Below are positions 8,533 through 9,408 of a stretch of DNA of 9,408 nt, in pieces. The position numbers and the translations under genes were made by a program. The stretch's first letter is position 1; each line of letters starts with the position of its first letter. A model generated the notes under the pieces. It did not search any database, had not been told where the DNA came from, and saw nothing but the letters and a program-made list of their open reading frames with translations. Origin of the DNA: CAZCFB01 sp964511535 (GTDB taxonomy: Bacteria > Myxococcota_A > Polyangia > GCA-2747355 > CAZCFB01); the NCBI GenBank assembly GCA_964511535.1, contig CAZEFW010000237.1, forward strand, positions 1 through 9,408. The letters are read 5' to 3'.

Positions 8533-8605
8533 CGCCAGAACCCTCGCTCCATGGGGCAGGAAGCAAAACCCCGCCCGGGCCATCCAGGGGGACGATTTCG
8601 CCATA

Positions 8606-8616
8606 TGTTGACAACA
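8606..8616. repeat. Perfect 11-base palindrome over the metK -35 element
   Basis: TGTTG (8606-8610) and CAACA (8612-8616) are exact inverse repeats around one central base, and they include the TTGACA hexamer. A repressor bound here would block the metK promoter. Part of the symmetry is built into the TTGACA hexamer itself, so chance is a real alternative. Confidence 0.4.
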
Positions 8617-8636
8617 CCCCTTTGCCATTCTATCTA
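8608..8636 (+). promoter_or_regulatory. Probable housekeeping promoter of metK
   Basis: A perfect -35 TTGACA (8608-8613) is followed after 17 bases by TATCTA (8631-8636), a weaker -10 matching at its first three positions. Initiation near 8643 would leave a leader of about 45 bases, too short for any known SAM riboswitch class of usual size. It is the only locally AT-rich patch in the 234-base divergent region. Confidence 0.55.
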
Positions 8637-8687
8637 TTCAGACCCCATTCGTACGACACCACCCAACCAGTAACGGAGCTATGACCT

Positions 8688-9408
8688 ATGGCTGACTTCC
8701 TGTTTACCTCCGAATCTGTGACCGAGGGTCACCCCGACAAGATCTGCGACCAGGTCTCCGACGCCATCCTGGACGCCATCATCGCCAAGGACCCCGGCTG
8801 CCGCGTGGCCTGCGAGACCCTGACCAAGACAGGGTTCGTGCTCATCGCTGGCGAGATCACCACCTCCGCCTACGTGGACATGCCGAGCATCGTGCGCGCC
8901 ACGCTCAAGAAGATCGGCTACGACGACAGCGCCAAGGGCTTCGACTACGAGACCTGCGGCGTGCTCACCGCCATCGAGGCCCAGAGCCCGGACATCGCTC
9001 AGGGCGTGGAGGGACGCGGGGTTTACACCAAGAAGGACCAGGGCGCCGGCGACCAGGGCATGATGTTCGGCTTCGCGTGCAACCAGACCCGCGAGCTGAT
9101 GCCGATGCCGATCATGCTGGCCCACAAGCTGACCAAGAAGCTGACCACCACCCGCCGCAGCGGCAAGCTGCCCTTCCTGCGCCCGGACGGCAAGAGCCAG
9201 GTCTCCATCAAGTACGTCAACGGCGTGCCCGTCGAGGTGGACACCGTGGTCATCTCCACCCAGCACGCACCGGACGTGCGGTACCACACCCTGCGCGAGG
9301 CGATCATGGACGAGGTGATCCGCAAGGTGGTGCCGGCCCGGCTGCTGACCCGCAAGACCAAGTTCTTCATCAACCCCACCGGGCGCTTCGTCATCGGCGG
9401 CCCCCAGG
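8688..9408 (+). CDS. metK: S-adenosylmethionine synthetase, N-terminal part (runs off the window)
   Basis: MetK makes S-adenosylmethionine from methionine and ATP in the cytoplasm, splitting the triphosphate as it does so. The 240 residues visible show the ATP-binding GHPDK (14-18), the TKTGFVLIAGEITT segment (46-59), the region leading to the conserved GAGDQG (119-124), and HAPD (193-196). The protein stops at IGGPQ, just at the start of the conserved GGPxGDxGLTGRK region. The usual length is near 390, so about 150 residues lie beyond the edge. The ATG at 8688 is chosen: GGAG (8675-8678) is 9 bases away, and MADFLFTSESVTEGHPDK is the typical N-terminus. An ATG at 8681 opens only four codons. 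It is divergent from the activator gene and has its own likely promoter. Apart from the truncation by the window edge nothing is odd. Confidence 0.97.
   Translation, partial: MADFLFTSESVTEGHPDKICDQVSDAILDAIIAKDPGCRVACETLTKTGFVLIAGEITTSAYVDMPSIVRATLKKIGYDDSAKGFDYETCGVLTAIEAQSPDIAQGVEGRGVYTKKDQGAGDQGMMFGFACNQTRELMPMPIMLAHKLTKKLTTTRRSGKLPFLRPDGKSQVSIKYVNGVPVEVDTVVISTQHAPDVRYHTLREAIMDEVIRKVVPARLLTRKTKFFINPTGRFVIGGPQ

Noticed and set aside
8454..8552. Upstream start of the activator at 8552
   Set aside because: The extra 33 residues do not resemble a receiver. They would overlap the candidate -24/-12 promoter, and the strong Shine-Dalgarno belongs to the ATG at 8453.
8524..8552. Sigma-70 promoter for the activator with TACAGT as -10
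   Set aside because: TACAGT (8529-8524) is a fair -10, but the hexamer 17 bases upstream (ATGGAG) does not resemble a -35. The -24/-12 reading fits better.
7419..8684. Open frame of 421 codons on the plus strand opposite the activator gene
   Set aside because: Its translation is rich in His, Leu, Gln and Val with no motif, as expected for the antisense of a high-GC gene. The minus strand encodes a complete NtrC-type protein across the same stretch.
8640..8687. SAM-responsive riboswitch in the metK leader
   Set aside because: The predicted leader of about 45 bases is too short, and no recognisable multi-helix aptamer core or terminator is seen between 8454 and 8687.
8681..8695. Four-codon mini reading frame overlapping the metK start
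   Set aside because: GGAG is only 2 bases from this ATG and 9 bases from the metK ATG, so 8688 is the better start. A four-codon leader without rare codons or structure is most likely chance.

Overview
The window is GC-rich and densely coding, with strong GC preference at third codon positions; this explains the many long shadow reading frames opposite the real genes. Gene content and style suggest a deltaproteobacterium in the broad sense, probably Myxococcota or a relative. The clues are a cysteine-rich repeat lipoprotein, an NtrC-type activator with a receiver, a soluble hybrid kinase, and an Ffh with a long Lys/Arg-rich tail. This is inferred from style and not proven.

Layout. Positions 1-232 hold no gene on either strand apart from the last codon or so of ffh, and are almost entirely inverted repeats. 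ffh (228-1814, minus) encodes the signal recognition particle GTPase. A long dyad (1853-1917) separates it from a secreted YceI-family protein (1918-2589, minus). Divergent from that, across 75 bases, is a PflX-type radical SAM protein (2665-3588, plus). It converges on a four-gene minus-strand cluster (8453 down to 3627). In order of transcription the cluster holds a sigma-54-dependent response regulator, a lipoprotein with four six-cysteine repeats, a receiver protein with a C-terminal CxxC...CxxC module, and a soluble hybrid histidine kinase with HisKA, ATPase, receiver and HPt domains. A 234-base intergenic region then leads to metK (8688 to the right edge, plus, truncated by the window).

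How the genes work together. The four-gene cluster is the most interesting part. Gaps of 2, 13 and 51 bases suggest one transcription unit, possibly driven from a -24/-12 (sigma-54) promoter at 8517-8532 that its own first product could activate. The proteins make up a plausible multistep phosphorelay: kinase His, kinase receiver Asp, HPt His, then the Asp of one or both stand-alone regulators. The exported Cys-rich lipoprotein is the only cell-envelope component and is a candidate sensor, partner or output. No known system with exactly this composition is recognised here. ffh and metK are housekeeping genes, and the YceI and radical SAM genes are common accessory genes with no obvious link to the relay.

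Limits. All calls come from reading the sequence by eye. Promoters and hairpins are pattern matches without energy calculations, and family assignments rest on remembered motifs, not on searches.
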